Shown piece after piece: positions 1-7,271 of a stretch of DNA of 38,693 nucleotides. This DNA is from Mycobacterium sp. (GTDB taxonomy: Bacteria; Actinomycetota; Actinomycetes; Mycobacteriales; Mycobacteriaceae), in NCBI RefSeq assembly GCF_025933915.1, contig NZ_JAICZA010000030.1:1-38693 (forward strand). The letters run 5' to 3'. Both the position numbers and the translations under genes were made by a program. Position 1 is the first letter of the stretch; the number at the start of each line of letters is the position of its first letter. Under the pieces are notes generated by a model. That model saw only the letters and a program-made list of their open reading frames with translations, had not been told where the DNA came from and searched no databases.

Positions 1-698
1 AAGTGCGTGGGCTTGAGGCCTTACCGCCCGATGGCGCTGCGCTGGTTGTCGCCAACCACTCCGGCGGTATGCTCACGCCCGACGTGCTGATCTTCGCCGC
101 GGCCTTCTACCGCAGATTCGGCTATGGGCGCCCGCTGTACACGCTCGGTCACGACGGGATGTTCGTCGGTCCGATGTCGGGATGGTTGGCCCGTCTGGGG
201 GTCATCCGCGCCAGCTCGAAAAACACCGCGCAGGCACTGCGGTCCGGCGGCGTGGTGCTGGTGTTCCCCGGCGGGATCTACGACGCCTACCGACCGACGT
301 TGGCGGAGAACGTCATTGATTTCAACGGCCGCACCGGATACATCAGGTCGGCGATCGACGCCGGTGTGCCGATCGTGCCGGTCGTCTCCATCGGTGGGCA
401 GGAAAGCCAGCTGTTCCTCACGCGCGGCACGTGGCTGGCGAAACGCCTGGGCCTGTCGCGATGGCGGTCTGAAATTCTGCCCATCACCGTGGGTTTTCCG
501 TTCGGGCTCAGCATGATCATGCCGCCCAACCTGCCGTTGCCCACCAAGATCGTCAGCGAAGTCCTGGAACCGATCGATGTCGTCACCCAGTCCGACGACA
601 CGCGTGCCGTCACCGACATCGACGCACACGTCCGCTCGGTCATGCAGGCAGCCCTCGACGGGCTGGCTCGCGAGCGGCACTTTCCCATCCTGGGATGA
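1..698 (+). CDS. Lysophospholipid acyltransferase-family protein, 5' truncated by the window edge
   Basis: The reading frame is open to the left edge. A GTG at position 3 could serve as a start, but the true start is probably upstream. The visible 231 residues contain an acyltransferase-like NHSGGMLTPD segment (residues 18-27, His catalytic by analogy) and an FPGGIYDAYRP segment (about 89-99). The latter resembles the FPGG motif of DGAT2/PlsC-type acyltransferases that use acyl-CoA to acylate glycerol-type substrates. The spacing between His and Asp is longer than the classical HX4D of PlsC. The stop lies 11 bp from the stop of the convergent WS/DGAT gene, which suggests a neutral-lipid or phospholipid role. 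The acceptor substrate cannot be assigned. Confidence 0.75.
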   Translation, partial: VRGLEALPPDGAALVVANHSGGMLTPDVLIFAAAFYRRFGYGRPLYTLGHDGMFVGPMSGWLARLGVIRASSKNTAQALRSGGVVLVFPGGIYDAYRPTLAENVIDFNGRTGYIRSAIDAGVPIVPVVSIGGQESQLFLTRGTWLAKRLGLSRWRSEILPITVGFPFGLSMIMPPNLPLPTKIVSEVLEPIDVVTQSDDTRAVTDIDAHVRSVMQAALDGLARERHFPILG

Positions 699-709
699 GG
701 CCTTGGCTC

Positions 710-2167
710 TCATGGCTTGAGCGTGACCGGAGGCATCGCGGTGGCAACTTTCTCTGGCTCACCGGAAAGCCCTGCAGCGGTGCTGATCTCGGCGAATGCT
801 CGGACCATGGCGTCGGTCACCTCATGTGGATTTTCAACGGTTCGGTCGTCGGCGATGACTGAAATGTTGAGTTGGTCGACGTAACTCCACACCGTGATAT
901 TGATACCGCACGCGGCGATCAGCGGACCGGCCGAGTAGATCTCGCTGACCGGAGCACCCGCGAGATGACGGCGGGTGGGCGGCCCCGCCACGTTGGAAAT
1001 CGGGATGTTGAACAAGTTGTTGCCGGCATCCCGGCGGGCCAGCCAGTTGAATGCGCCGGCGGCGGCGAACGGCGGTAAGTAGGTGATCAACCTGCCGTAC
1101 AGCTCCGGCCCAAACAGCTCGTTGTTTTCCTTGGCGATGACCGTCGCCACGGCAGTCAGTCGCACCCGCTCCAGCGGATCACCGATGTGTGTGGGCAGCG
1201 ACACCGCCATGCCGCCGAGCTCGTTGCCGCTGATCCGGTTCGGCGAACGGTCCGTGCTCGCCGGCACGGAAGCGACGATGGGCCGGTCCGCACTACCGTC
1301 ATAGCGCAACAACAACTCCCGCAACGCACCTGCGGCCATCGCCATCACCATGTCGTTGATGGTGACCCCCAGGTGCTTGCCGACCTGCTTCACCTGCGCC
1401 AGCGACAGTGTCGCGGTCGCGAACGTCCGCCTGGGGGAGACCAGGTGGTTCATGAACGTCGCCGGTGCGTGCAGCAACCGGGCAAGGTCGGGCTGCTCAC
1501 CACGTTCGCGGGCCCGCCGCCGCAACCGCCGTGCGCCGGAAAGCGTATCGGTGATCACCTTCGGCAGCGCGGCGACCTGCTGCGCGTGGTCGCGCCCGGC
1601 GGCGCGCAGCAGGTCGGCCGTCGACGGCGATACACAACCGGTGTCGTTGTCGCGTTTGTCCTGGGTCGCGCTGTCGGCGTCCATGAGCCGGGTCAGCAGG
1701 TTCGCTGACGCGACGCCATCGGCCAACGCATGGTGGATCTTGCCGATGATGGCCAGCCGGTGATCGGCCATTCCTTCGGCGACATGGAACTCCCACAAGG
1801 GTCGACTTCGATCCAGCGGCGTGCTGGCGATATCGCCGACCACCTCGTCGAGCTCGCGGCGACCGCCGGGAGCGGGCACCTGAACTCGGCGCAGATGGTA
1901 GGCAAGGTCGATATCGCAGTTCTGCAACCACATCGGATGGTGCAGTCGCCACGGGATGTCAACGAGCTTGTAGCGCAACGGGTCGAGCAGATGCAGTCTG
2001 CGCAGCAGGGTGCGGCGAAAGACGTCGAAGCAGAAGTCGGCGTCGTAGACGATCGCGATCTTCAGGGTGTGCGTGTGCAGGTTCGGCGCCTCGCTGTACA
2101 GCAGCATCGCGTCCATGCCGTTGAGCCGCTTCACGCTCCGCCTCATCTGTCCGATGGCCCGCGACAC
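710..2167 (-). CDS. Wax ester synthase / diacylglycerol acyltransferase (WS/DGAT family)
   Basis: The 485-residue product has the family signature HHALADG (residues 145-151, HHxxxDG), whose second His is the catalytic base that transfers the acyl group from acyl-CoA to diacylglycerol or a fatty alcohol. A PLDRSRPLWE block (117-126) and the N-terminal NGMDAMLLY block are also typical of mycobacterial Tgs proteins, and the length is normal for the family. The likely role is storage lipid (triacylglycerol or wax ester) synthesis at the inner membrane. The start is uncertain: GTG at 2167, or ATG at 2146, which gives 478 residues beginning close to the conserved block. It converges on the acyltransferase at 1-698 and is divergent from the thiolase at 2415. 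Which of the many mycobacterial Tgs paralogues it matches was not determined. Confidence 0.9.
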   Translation of the reverse strand: MSRAIGQMRRSVKRLNGMDAMLLYSEAPNLHTHTLKIAIVYDADFCFDVFRRTLLRRLHLLDPLRYKLVDIPWRLHHPMWLQNCDIDLAYHLRRVQVPAPGGRRELDEVVGDIASTPLDRSRPLWEFHVAEGMADHRLAIIGKIHHALADGVASANLLTRLMDADSATQDKRDNDTGCVSPSTADLLRAAGRDHAQQVAALPKVITDTLSGARRLRRRARERGEQPDLARLLHAPATFMNHLVSPRRTFATATLSLAQVKQVGKHLGVTINDMVMAMAAGALRELLLRYDGSADRPIVASVPASTDRSPNRISGNELGGMAVSLPTHIGDPLERVRLTAVATVIAKENNELFGPELYGRLITYLPPFAAAGAFNWLARRDAGNNLFNIPISNVAGPPTRRHLAGAPVSEIYSAGPLIAACGINITVWSYVDQLNISVIADDRTVENPHEVTDAMVRAFAEISTAAGLSGEPEKVATAMPPVTLKP

Positions 2168-2399
2168 ACCCAGCGTGTACCCGAACAGGTGACGTGTGAA
2201 TGAGGCGGTCTTGGGCCATTATGGCGACATCCGAAGGGTCCAAGTGAACAAATTTCTGGTTTGGCCCGAAGTGCGTTTGCGTCCGCGGGCGGCGCCGAGG
2301 GCGGGCTCCGTACGCCCCGGGGCACCCCGGGCTTCGCCCTCCCAACCCCTTGGTTGACAATCGAGGCAAGACTCAACTCGTTTTCGAAGTCCACGTGTC

Positions 2400-2405
2400 A
2401 AAGGA
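2400..2405 (+). promoter_or_regulatory. Ribosome binding site of the thiolase gene
   Basis: AAAGGA, continuing into GACAAGACC, lies 9 bases before ATG 2415. It is a clear Shine-Dalgarno sequence and fixes the thiolase start. A TTGACA hexamer sits upstream at 2354-2359, but no convincing TANNNT -10 is found at the right distance, so no promoter is called. Confidence 0.7.
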
Positions 2406-2414
2406 GACAAGACC

Positions 2415-3560
2415 ATGGCTGAAGCCGTCATCGTCGAGGCAGTGCGTTCACCGATCGGGAAGCGCAACGGCGGACTGTCCGGGGTACACCCGGCGGATCT
2501 CTCCGCGCAGGTGCTCAACGGCCTGGTCGACAGGGCCGGCGTCGACCCCGGCATCGTCGACGACGTCATCTGGGGCTGCGTCATGCAGGCCGGGGAGCAG
2601 GCCCTCGACATCGGCCGCACCGCACTGCTGACCGCGGGCTGGCCCGAGACCGTGCCGGGCGTGACCGTCGACCGCCAGTGCGGGTCGAGCCAGCAGTCCA
2701 TCCACTTCGCGGCCGCCGGGGTGATCGCCGGGCACTACGACGTCGTCGTCGCCGGCGGTGTCGAGTCGATGTCGCGCACCCCGATGGGGGCGTCGCTGGC
2801 CAACGGCGGCAACCCGTACCCGAAGGGTTTCAAGGACCGGTACCGCCAGACGCCGAATCAGGGCATCGGTGCCGAGATGATCGCCGAGCAGTGGGGGCTC
2901 GACCGCACCGCGCTCGACGAATTCTCGCTGGGCTCGCACGAAAAGGCCGCGGCCGCACAGGATTCCGGTGCGTTCGACGACCAGATCGTCGGCATCAAGG
3001 ACCAAGACGGCAATATGGTGCTGAAAGACGAGGGCATCCGCCGCGGCACGCCGATGGAGAAGATGGCCTCGCTGAAGCCGGCGTTCAAGGAGGACGGCGT
3101 GATCCACGCCGGCAACTCGTCGCAGATCTCCGACGGTTCGGCGGCGCTGCTGTTCATGTCGGCCGAGAAGGCCAAGGAGCTCGGGCTCAAGCCGATCGCC
3201 AAGGTGCACACCGCATCGCTGGCCGGCGCCGACCCGGTGATCATGCTGACCGCGCCCATCCCGGCGACGCAAAAGGCGCTCAAGAAGTCCGGCCTGTCCA
3301 TCGACGACATCGGCGCGTACGAGGTCAACGAGGCGTTCGCGCCGGTTCCGCTGGCCTGGCTCAAGGACATCGGCGCCGACGAAAAGAAGCTGAACCCCAA
3401 CGGCGGCGCGATCGCCCTGGGCCACCCGCTCGGGGGATCCGGCGCCCGGATCATGACCACCCTGCTGTATCACATGCGGGACAAGGGAATTCGCTACGGT
3501 CTGCAGACCATGTGCGAGGGTGGCGGCCAGGCCAACGCCACCATCGTGGAACTGTTGTGA
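2415..3560 (+). CDS. Acetyl-CoA acetyltransferase / 3-ketoacyl-CoA thiolase
   Basis: This is a 381-residue thiolase of normal length. All catalytic elements are present: nucleophile Cys89 in VDRQCGSSQQ, His337 in GGAIALGHPLGGSG, and the second Cys367 in MCEGGGQANA near the C terminus. The enzyme cleaves 3-ketoacyl-CoA with CoA, or condenses two acyl-CoAs, in the cytosol. The stop codon overlaps the GTG start of the following crotonase (GTGA), so the two are translationally coupled and probably act in one acyl-CoA degradation step series. From memory, M. tuberculosis keeps only short fragments of a thiolase (Rv1135A) and a crotonase (Rv1136) at this point, so this pair looks like the intact ancestral form. 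Chain-length specificity is unknown. Confidence 0.93.
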   Translation: MAEAVIVEAVRSPIGKRNGGLSGVHPADLSAQVLNGLVDRAGVDPGIVDDVIWGCVMQAGEQALDIGRTALLTAGWPETVPGVTVDRQCGSSQQSIHFAAAGVIAGHYDVVVAGGVESMSRTPMGASLANGGNPYPKGFKDRYRQTPNQGIGAEMIAEQWGLDRTALDEFSLGSHEKAAAAQDSGAFDDQIVGIKDQDGNMVLKDEGIRRGTPMEKMASLKPAFKEDGVIHAGNSSQISDGSAALLFMSAEKAKELGLKPIAKVHTASLAGADPVIMLTAPIPATQKALKKSGLSIDDIGAYEVNEAFAPVPLAWLKDIGADEKKLNPNGGAIALGHPLGGSGARIMTTLLYHMRDKGIRYGLQTMCEGGGQANATIVELL

Positions 3561-4348
3561 TCCAGGCGCCGGGGGCCCTGGCCGAGCGCCGGGGCAACGT
3601 GATGGTGATAACCATCAACCGGCCGGAGGCCCGCAACGCGGTCAACGCCGCGGTCAGCATCGGCGTCGGGGATGCGCTGGAAGCTGCGCAACACGATCCC
3701 GAGGTGCGGGCGGTGGTGCTCACCGGCGCAGGCGACAAGTCGTTCTGCGCCGGGGCCGACCTGAAGGCGATCGCGCGGCGGGAAAACCTGTATCACCCCG
3801 ACCATCCCGAGTGGGGCTTCGCCGGATACGTCCATCACTTCATCGACAAGCCCACGATCGCGGCGGTGAACGGGACCGCGCTGGGCGGCGGCACCGAGCT
3901 GGCGCTGGCCAGTGACCTGGTGGTGGCCGACGAGCGGGCTCAGTTCGGGCTCCCCGAGGTCAAGCGGGGCCTGATCGCCGCCGCCGGCGGCGTTTTCCGC
4001 ATCGCGCAGCAGCTGCCCCGCAAGGTGGCGATGCGGCTGCTGCTGACCGGCGAGCCGCTCACCGCGGCCGCGGCCTGCGAATGGGGACTGATCAACGAGG
4101 TCGCCGCGGCGGACTCGGTGCTGGACGCCGCGCTGGCGCTGGCCGCACGGGTCACCGTCAACGCGCCCCTGTCGGTGCAGGCCAGCAAGCGGGTCGCCTA
4201 TGGCGTCGACGACGGGGTGGTCGTCGACGACGAGCCGGGGTGGGAACGCACCGTGCGCGAGATGCGGGTCCTGATCAAGTCCGAGGACGCCAAGGAGGGG
4301 CCGTTGGCGTTCGCCGAGAAGCGGGAGCCGGTCTGGAAGGCGCGCTAA
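3557..4348 (+). CDS. Enoyl-CoA hydratase (crotonase family)
   Basis: GTG at 3557 overlaps the thiolase stop by four bases and gives a 263-residue protein, the usual crotonase length. The oxyanion-hole segments CAGADLK (64-70) and NGTALGGG (105-112) are present. The two acid/base glutamates of true hydratases are conserved (Glu114 in GGGTELALASD, Glu134 in LPEVKRGL), so hydration of trans-2-enoyl-CoA to 3-hydroxyacyl-CoA is plausible. The gene forms a two-gene operon with the thiolase and ends 21 bp from the convergent FAD-dependent hydroxylase gene. The open frame extends far upstream of 3557, but that part has no family similarity and is a shadow of the thiolase. Confidence 0.92.
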   Translation: MIQAPGALAERRGNVMVITINRPEARNAVNAAVSIGVGDALEAAQHDPEVRAVVLTGAGDKSFCAGADLKAIARRENLYHPDHPEWGFAGYVHHFIDKPTIAAVNGTALGGGTELALASDLVVADERAQFGLPEVKRGLIAAAGGVFRIAQQLPRKVAMRLLLTGEPLTAAAACEWGLINEVAAADSVLDAALALAARVTVNAPLSVQASKRVAYGVDDGVVVDDEPGWERTVREMRVLIKSEDAKEGPLAFAEKREPVWKAR

Positions 4349-4369
4349 GGCCTCGCATTCTCGCCCGCG

Positions 4370-5383
4370 TCAGTGCGCCAGGATGTTCACCCCGCGGCCG
4401 AACACCGCCGGAAGCAGCGTGCAGGCCGGCACGACGGCGCGCCGCACCAGGGGCGGCGTGCTGGCCAGCACCAGCGCGCGGGTGAGCAACCGGTAGTCGC
4501 GGGTGATCCGGTACCACGCCTTCTCGTAGGACGACGGCGTCTCGTCGACGATGGCGTCCACCACCGCGGCGGCTTGCTTGAGGGCGAGGCTGATGCCCTC
4601 GCCGGTCAGCGCATCCTCGTAACCGGCGGCGTCGCCGACCAGCAGGACACGCCCCGCGACGCGCCGGGACACCACCTGCCGCAAGGGGCCGCAGCCGCGG
4701 GGGTGTCCGGGGCCGGTGCCGTGCAGCTGGCGGGCCAGCCGCGGGAACCAGGCCAGATCGGGTCGCCCGCGAGACAGGATCGCCACGCCCACCAGATCGG
4801 GCTCGACCGGCGTCACGTACGCCTCGCCCCAGCGCGACCAGTGCACCTCGACGAAATCGGTCCACGCCGGCACCCGGAAGTGCCACCGCACGCCGTAGCG
4901 CCGCGGCGTTCCCGTCGTCGCCGCGATGCCGACGGCCCGCCGGACCTGTGAATGCAGCCCATCGGCGGCCACCAACCATTTCGCGCGCACCCCGGCGGCC
5001 GAGACACCGTGCGCGTCTTGCGCGACGCTGGTCACCCGCGCGCGGATCCAGTCGGTGTCTTGCTCTTTGGCTCGCGCGGCCAGCGCCGCGTGCAACGTCG
5101 TGCGACGCACGCCGCGGCCCGGCCCGGCCCGAAACCGCGCCTGGGCCCGCCGTTGTTCGCTCACGTAGGCGATCCCGTGGAACGGCATGCCGGCCGGGTC
5201 AACACCCAGTGCGGTCAGTTCGGCCAGCCCGCCGGGCATCAGCCCCTCGCCGCATGCCTTGTCGATGGGGCCCTCGCGCGGCTCGGCCACGATCACCGAA
5301 AGGCCAAGGCGTCGAGCGTGTAACGCCGTGGCAAGCCCGCCCGGGCCGCCGCCGACGATCAGCACGTCCGCGTCGTAGGACAT
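4370..5383 (-). CDS. FAD-dependent monooxygenase of the geranylgeranyl-reductase superfamily (SrsC-like)
   Basis: The start ATG 5383 is chosen because GGAGAGGAG lies just upstream and the Rossmann motif begins at residue 8. The 337 residues show the group A flavoprotein pattern: GGGPGG dinucleotide fold (11-16), DGLHS (141-145) and LLVGDAAGYEDALTGEG (247-263) binding the FAD ribityl and pyrophosphate. It is the last gene of a minus-strand run PKS-methyltransferase-oxygenase. In Streptomyces griseus the equivalent enzyme SrsC hydroxylates the alkylresorcinol made by SrsA, allowing oxidation to a quinone, and a related mycobacterial set was reported to give polyketide benzoquinones. It corresponds by length and position to Rv1138c (from memory). 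A geranylgeranyl reductase function is the alternative, but the neighbours favour hydroxylation. Confidence 0.85.
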   Translation of the reverse strand: MSYDADVLIVGGGPGGLATALHARRLGLSVIVAEPREGPIDKACGEGLMPGGLAELTALGVDPAGMPFHGIAYVSEQRRAQARFRAGPGRGVRRTTLHAALAARAKEQDTDWIRARVTSVAQDAHGVSAAGVRAKWLVAADGLHSQVRRAVGIAATTGTPRRYGVRWHFRVPAWTDFVEVHWSRWGEAYVTPVEPDLVGVAILSRGRPDLAWFPRLARQLHGTGPGHPRGCGPLRQVVSRRVAGRVLLVGDAAGYEDALTGEGISLALKQAAAVVDAIVDETPSSYEKAWYRITRDYRLLTRALVLASTPPLVRRAVVPACTLLPAVFGRGVNILAH

Positions 5384-5396
5384 GAGCGCCGCTCCT

Positions 5397-5414
5397 CTCC
5401 CCCGCAAGCGGGAG
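5397..5414 (-). promoter_or_regulatory. GC-rich hairpin just upstream of the FAD monooxygenase gene
   Basis: In the 79-bp gap between the methyltransferase and FAD oxygenase genes, CCCG (5401-5404) pairs with CGGG (5409-5412) around a CAAG loop, and the flanking CTC and AG extend it imperfectly. The RBS of the oxygenase overlaps its distal arm. It may tune translation within the operon, or it may be one copy of a dispersed intergenic hairpin. No U-tract follows, so it is not called a terminator. Confidence 0.35.
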
Positions 5415-5462
5415 GTGCCCCCACATCGCTCTGTTGCTCTGCATCGTCGTCAGCGCGGTCGC

Positions 5463-5963
5463 TCACGTGTAGCCCAACGCGGAGTTCTCCACCCGCAGCC
5501 GCACCCTGAGCAACGCGGCGTTGGCGAGCGTGAAAATGGCCGCGGTCAGCCACGCCGTGTGCACCAACGGCAACGCCAACCCTTCAGCCACCACTGCAAC
5601 ATAGTTCGGATGGTGCAACCAACGGTAGGGACCCTGCCGCACCAGCGGGGCCCGCGGCAGCACGATCACCCGGGTGTTCCAGCGCCGCCCCAGCGTCGTG
5701 ATGCACCACCAGCGCAACCCCTGGCTGGCCGCCACCATCGCCAGCATCGGCCAGCCCAGCCAAGGAATGAAGGGCCGGTGCAGCACCCACGGTTCGACGA
5801 GGCAGCCGAGGAGCAGCGCGGTGTGAATGACCACCATCACCGGATAGTGCGATCGGCCAAACTCTTTGGCGCCCTGGGTAAACGACCATCGCGCGTTTCG
5901 GGTGGACACCACCAGCTCAACGACGCGCTCGAGCCCGACGGCCAGCACCAGCAGGTAATACAT
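5463..5963 (-). CDS. ICMT-like membrane methyltransferase of the type III PKS operon (SrsB-like)
   Basis: The 166-residue protein is largely hydrophobic with about four to five membrane segments. It carries the isoprenylcysteine carboxyl methyltransferase/PEMT-type SAM-binding signature RQGPYRWLHHPNYVAV (109-124), followed by a Glu in the next segment. In srs-type operons this family O-methylates the phenolic lipid made by the neighbouring type III PKS. ATG 5963 is the only good start and lies 20 bp after the PKS stop, so the two are surely cotranscribed. Length and position match Rv1139c (from memory). True prenylcysteine methylation is unlikely in this context. The gene would act at the inner membrane, where the lipid product also resides. 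Confidence 0.88.
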   Translation of the reverse strand: MYYLLVLAVGLERVVELVVSTRNARWSFTQGAKEFGRSHYPVMVVIHTALLLGCLVEPWVLHRPFIPWLGWPMLAMVAASQGLRWWCITTLGRRWNTRVIVLPRAPLVRQGPYRWLHHPNYVAVVAEGLALPLVHTAWLTAAIFTLANAALLRVRLRVENSALGYT

Positions 5964-5983
5964 GGCTACAGTCTTTACCAGCC

Positions 5984-7090
5984 CTACCAGGCCAGCAGCA
6001 CCAGCTCGGAGCAAAACGCCGGGCCCATCGCGATCATCAGGCCGATCGAACCCGGCGGCGGCGGATCGGCGATGTTGGCCGCAAGCACGTCGAGCACCGA
6101 GACCGAGGACAGGTTTCCATTCTCGCGCAACGAGTTTCGCGTGTGGTCGAGGGCGTCCGCGGGCAGGTCCAAGACGTGCTCGACGGCCTCGATCACGCGG
6201 GGGCCGCCCGGGTGGCAGACCCAGGTGCTCACGTCGCGCGGGCTCAAACCGTGGTCGGCGAGGAATTCGCGGACATCGTCGCCCAAATATTTCTCGGCGA
6301 TGATGGCGACGTCGGCCGACAGCACGATGCGGAATCCGTCGCCACCGATCTTCCAGCCCATGACGTCTTCGGTGTCGGGATAGATCCGGCTGCGGGTGGC
6401 CAGCACCCGGGGGCCGGTGTGTTCGGCGCCGGCACGCTGGGCGCCTTCGGTGATCACCGCGGCCGCGCCGTCGCCGAAAAGGCTGGTGGCGACCAGGTTG
6501 GCGACCGAAGTGTCTTGCCGCTGGATGGTCAGCGAGCACAGTTCAACCGCGAGCAGCGCCGCCGTGTGGTCGGGGAAGGCGCGCAGGTAGTCGTGCATGC
6601 GCGCCACTCCGGCCGCACCTGCCACACAGCCCAGCCCGAACAGCGGGACGCGTTTGACGTCCGGCCGCAGCCCGACCCGCGTCGCCAAGCGCGCCTCCAG
6701 GGTCGGAACGGCGAGCCCGGTGACCGTCGTCGAAAACACGATGTCGAGCTCCGACGGCTTGACTTTGGCCTCGTCCAGGGCCGCCACCAGCGCCTGCTCG
6801 CCCAGGTCGAGCGCGACGTCGAGATAGGCGGCGTTGGCCTCGCTGAATCCGCTCAGCTCGCGGTAGCGGGGCAGCCGCAATGCGGTGTTGCGGAACTCGA
6901 CGCCGCTGCTGAGCCCGAAACGCCGGAAGTCCGGACCGGCGATGTCGGTCAGCGCGCGGATGGCTTCGTCCTGCGTGTAGCGGTTTGGCGGGAACTTCAC
7001 CGCCACGCCGGTGATGGACGGATTATTCACCGCGCTGTCTTGTGAAGCTTCACTCGTGCCGGCGAAATCGCGGCTTACCCCCTGGCTCAT
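5984..7090 (-). CDS. Type III polyketide synthase (chalcone/alkylresorcinol synthase family)
   Basis: The 368 residues carry the complete Cys-His-Asn triad: Cys155 in LFGLGCVAGAAG, His293 in VCHPGGPRVI and Asn326 in ENGNLSS. The C-terminal GLMIAMGPAFCSELVLL loop is also typical. The family extends a fatty acyl-CoA with malonyl-CoA (or methylmalonyl-CoA) and cyclises the chain to alkylresorcinols or alkylpyrones without an acyl carrier protein. It is the first gene of an operon with the methyltransferase and FAD hydroxylase. The start is uncertain: ATG 7090 gives a short extra N terminus, while GTG 7027 begins near where homology to the fold begins. From memory, M. tuberculosis lacks a PKS at this exact place although it keeps the two partner genes, and its type III PKSs lie elsewhere. 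Product identity is inferred, not shown. Confidence 0.93.
   Translation of the reverse strand: MSQGVSRDFAGTSEASQDSAVNNPSITGVAVKFPPNRYTQDEAIRALTDIAGPDFRRFGLSSGVEFRNTALRLPRYRELSGFSEANAAYLDVALDLGEQALVAALDEAKVKPSELDIVFSTTVTGLAVPTLEARLATRVGLRPDVKRVPLFGLGCVAGAAGVARMHDYLRAFPDHTAALLAVELCSLTIQRQDTSVANLVATSLFGDGAAAVITEGAQRAGAEHTGPRVLATRSRIYPDTEDVMGWKIGGDGFRIVLSADVAIIAEKYLGDDVREFLADHGLSPRDVSTWVCHPGGPRVIEAVEHVLDLPADALDHTRNSLRENGNLSSVSVLDVLAANIADPPPPGSIGLMIAMGPAFCSELVLLAW
7042..7053. promoter_or_regulatory. Perfect 12-bp palindrome GTGAAGCTTCAC at the PKS 5' end
   Basis: GTGAAGCTTCAC reads the same on both strands. It lies inside codons about 13-16 of the PKS if ATG 7090 is used, but 15 bp upstream of the start if GTG 7027 is used, where it would sit like an operator. 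It may be chance. Confidence 0.25.
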
Positions 7091-7259
7091 GTATGGGTGA
7101 CGGGTCCGCCGCCCCGTTGGTTCAACCGCCCGTGAGCGCGCTGGGTGGGTTGCTCGACCTCGGCCGTTCGGGCGAAGGTCGCGCCGCCGCGAAAATTCGG
7201 GCCCGATATCGCGGTGGTCGTTACGTATGCGTCGCGGACCACGCGCCGGCTCGTCGGGC

Positions 7260-7265
7260 TAGGGT
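7260..7265 (+). promoter_or_regulatory. -10 element for leaderless transcript of the SDR gene at 7272
   Basis: TAGGGT (TANNNT) is followed by six bases and then ATG 7272. This places the transcription start at or next to the A of ATG. No Shine-Dalgarno is seen, consistent with a leaderless mRNA. The 181-bp gap to the divergent PKS must also hold the PKS promoter, which I could not place. Confidence 0.55.
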
Positions 7266-7271
7266 CGGGGT

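Noticed and set aside
2354..2382. sigma-70-like promoter TTGACA before the thiolase
   Set aside because: No TANNNT hexamer at 16-18 bp from the TTGACA, so only the -35-like hexamer is real.
2678..3556. Long upstream extension of the crotonase reading frame
   Set aside because: It is a +2 shadow of the thiolase, Arg-rich and without family similarity; GTG 3557 overlapping the thiolase stop is a natural start.
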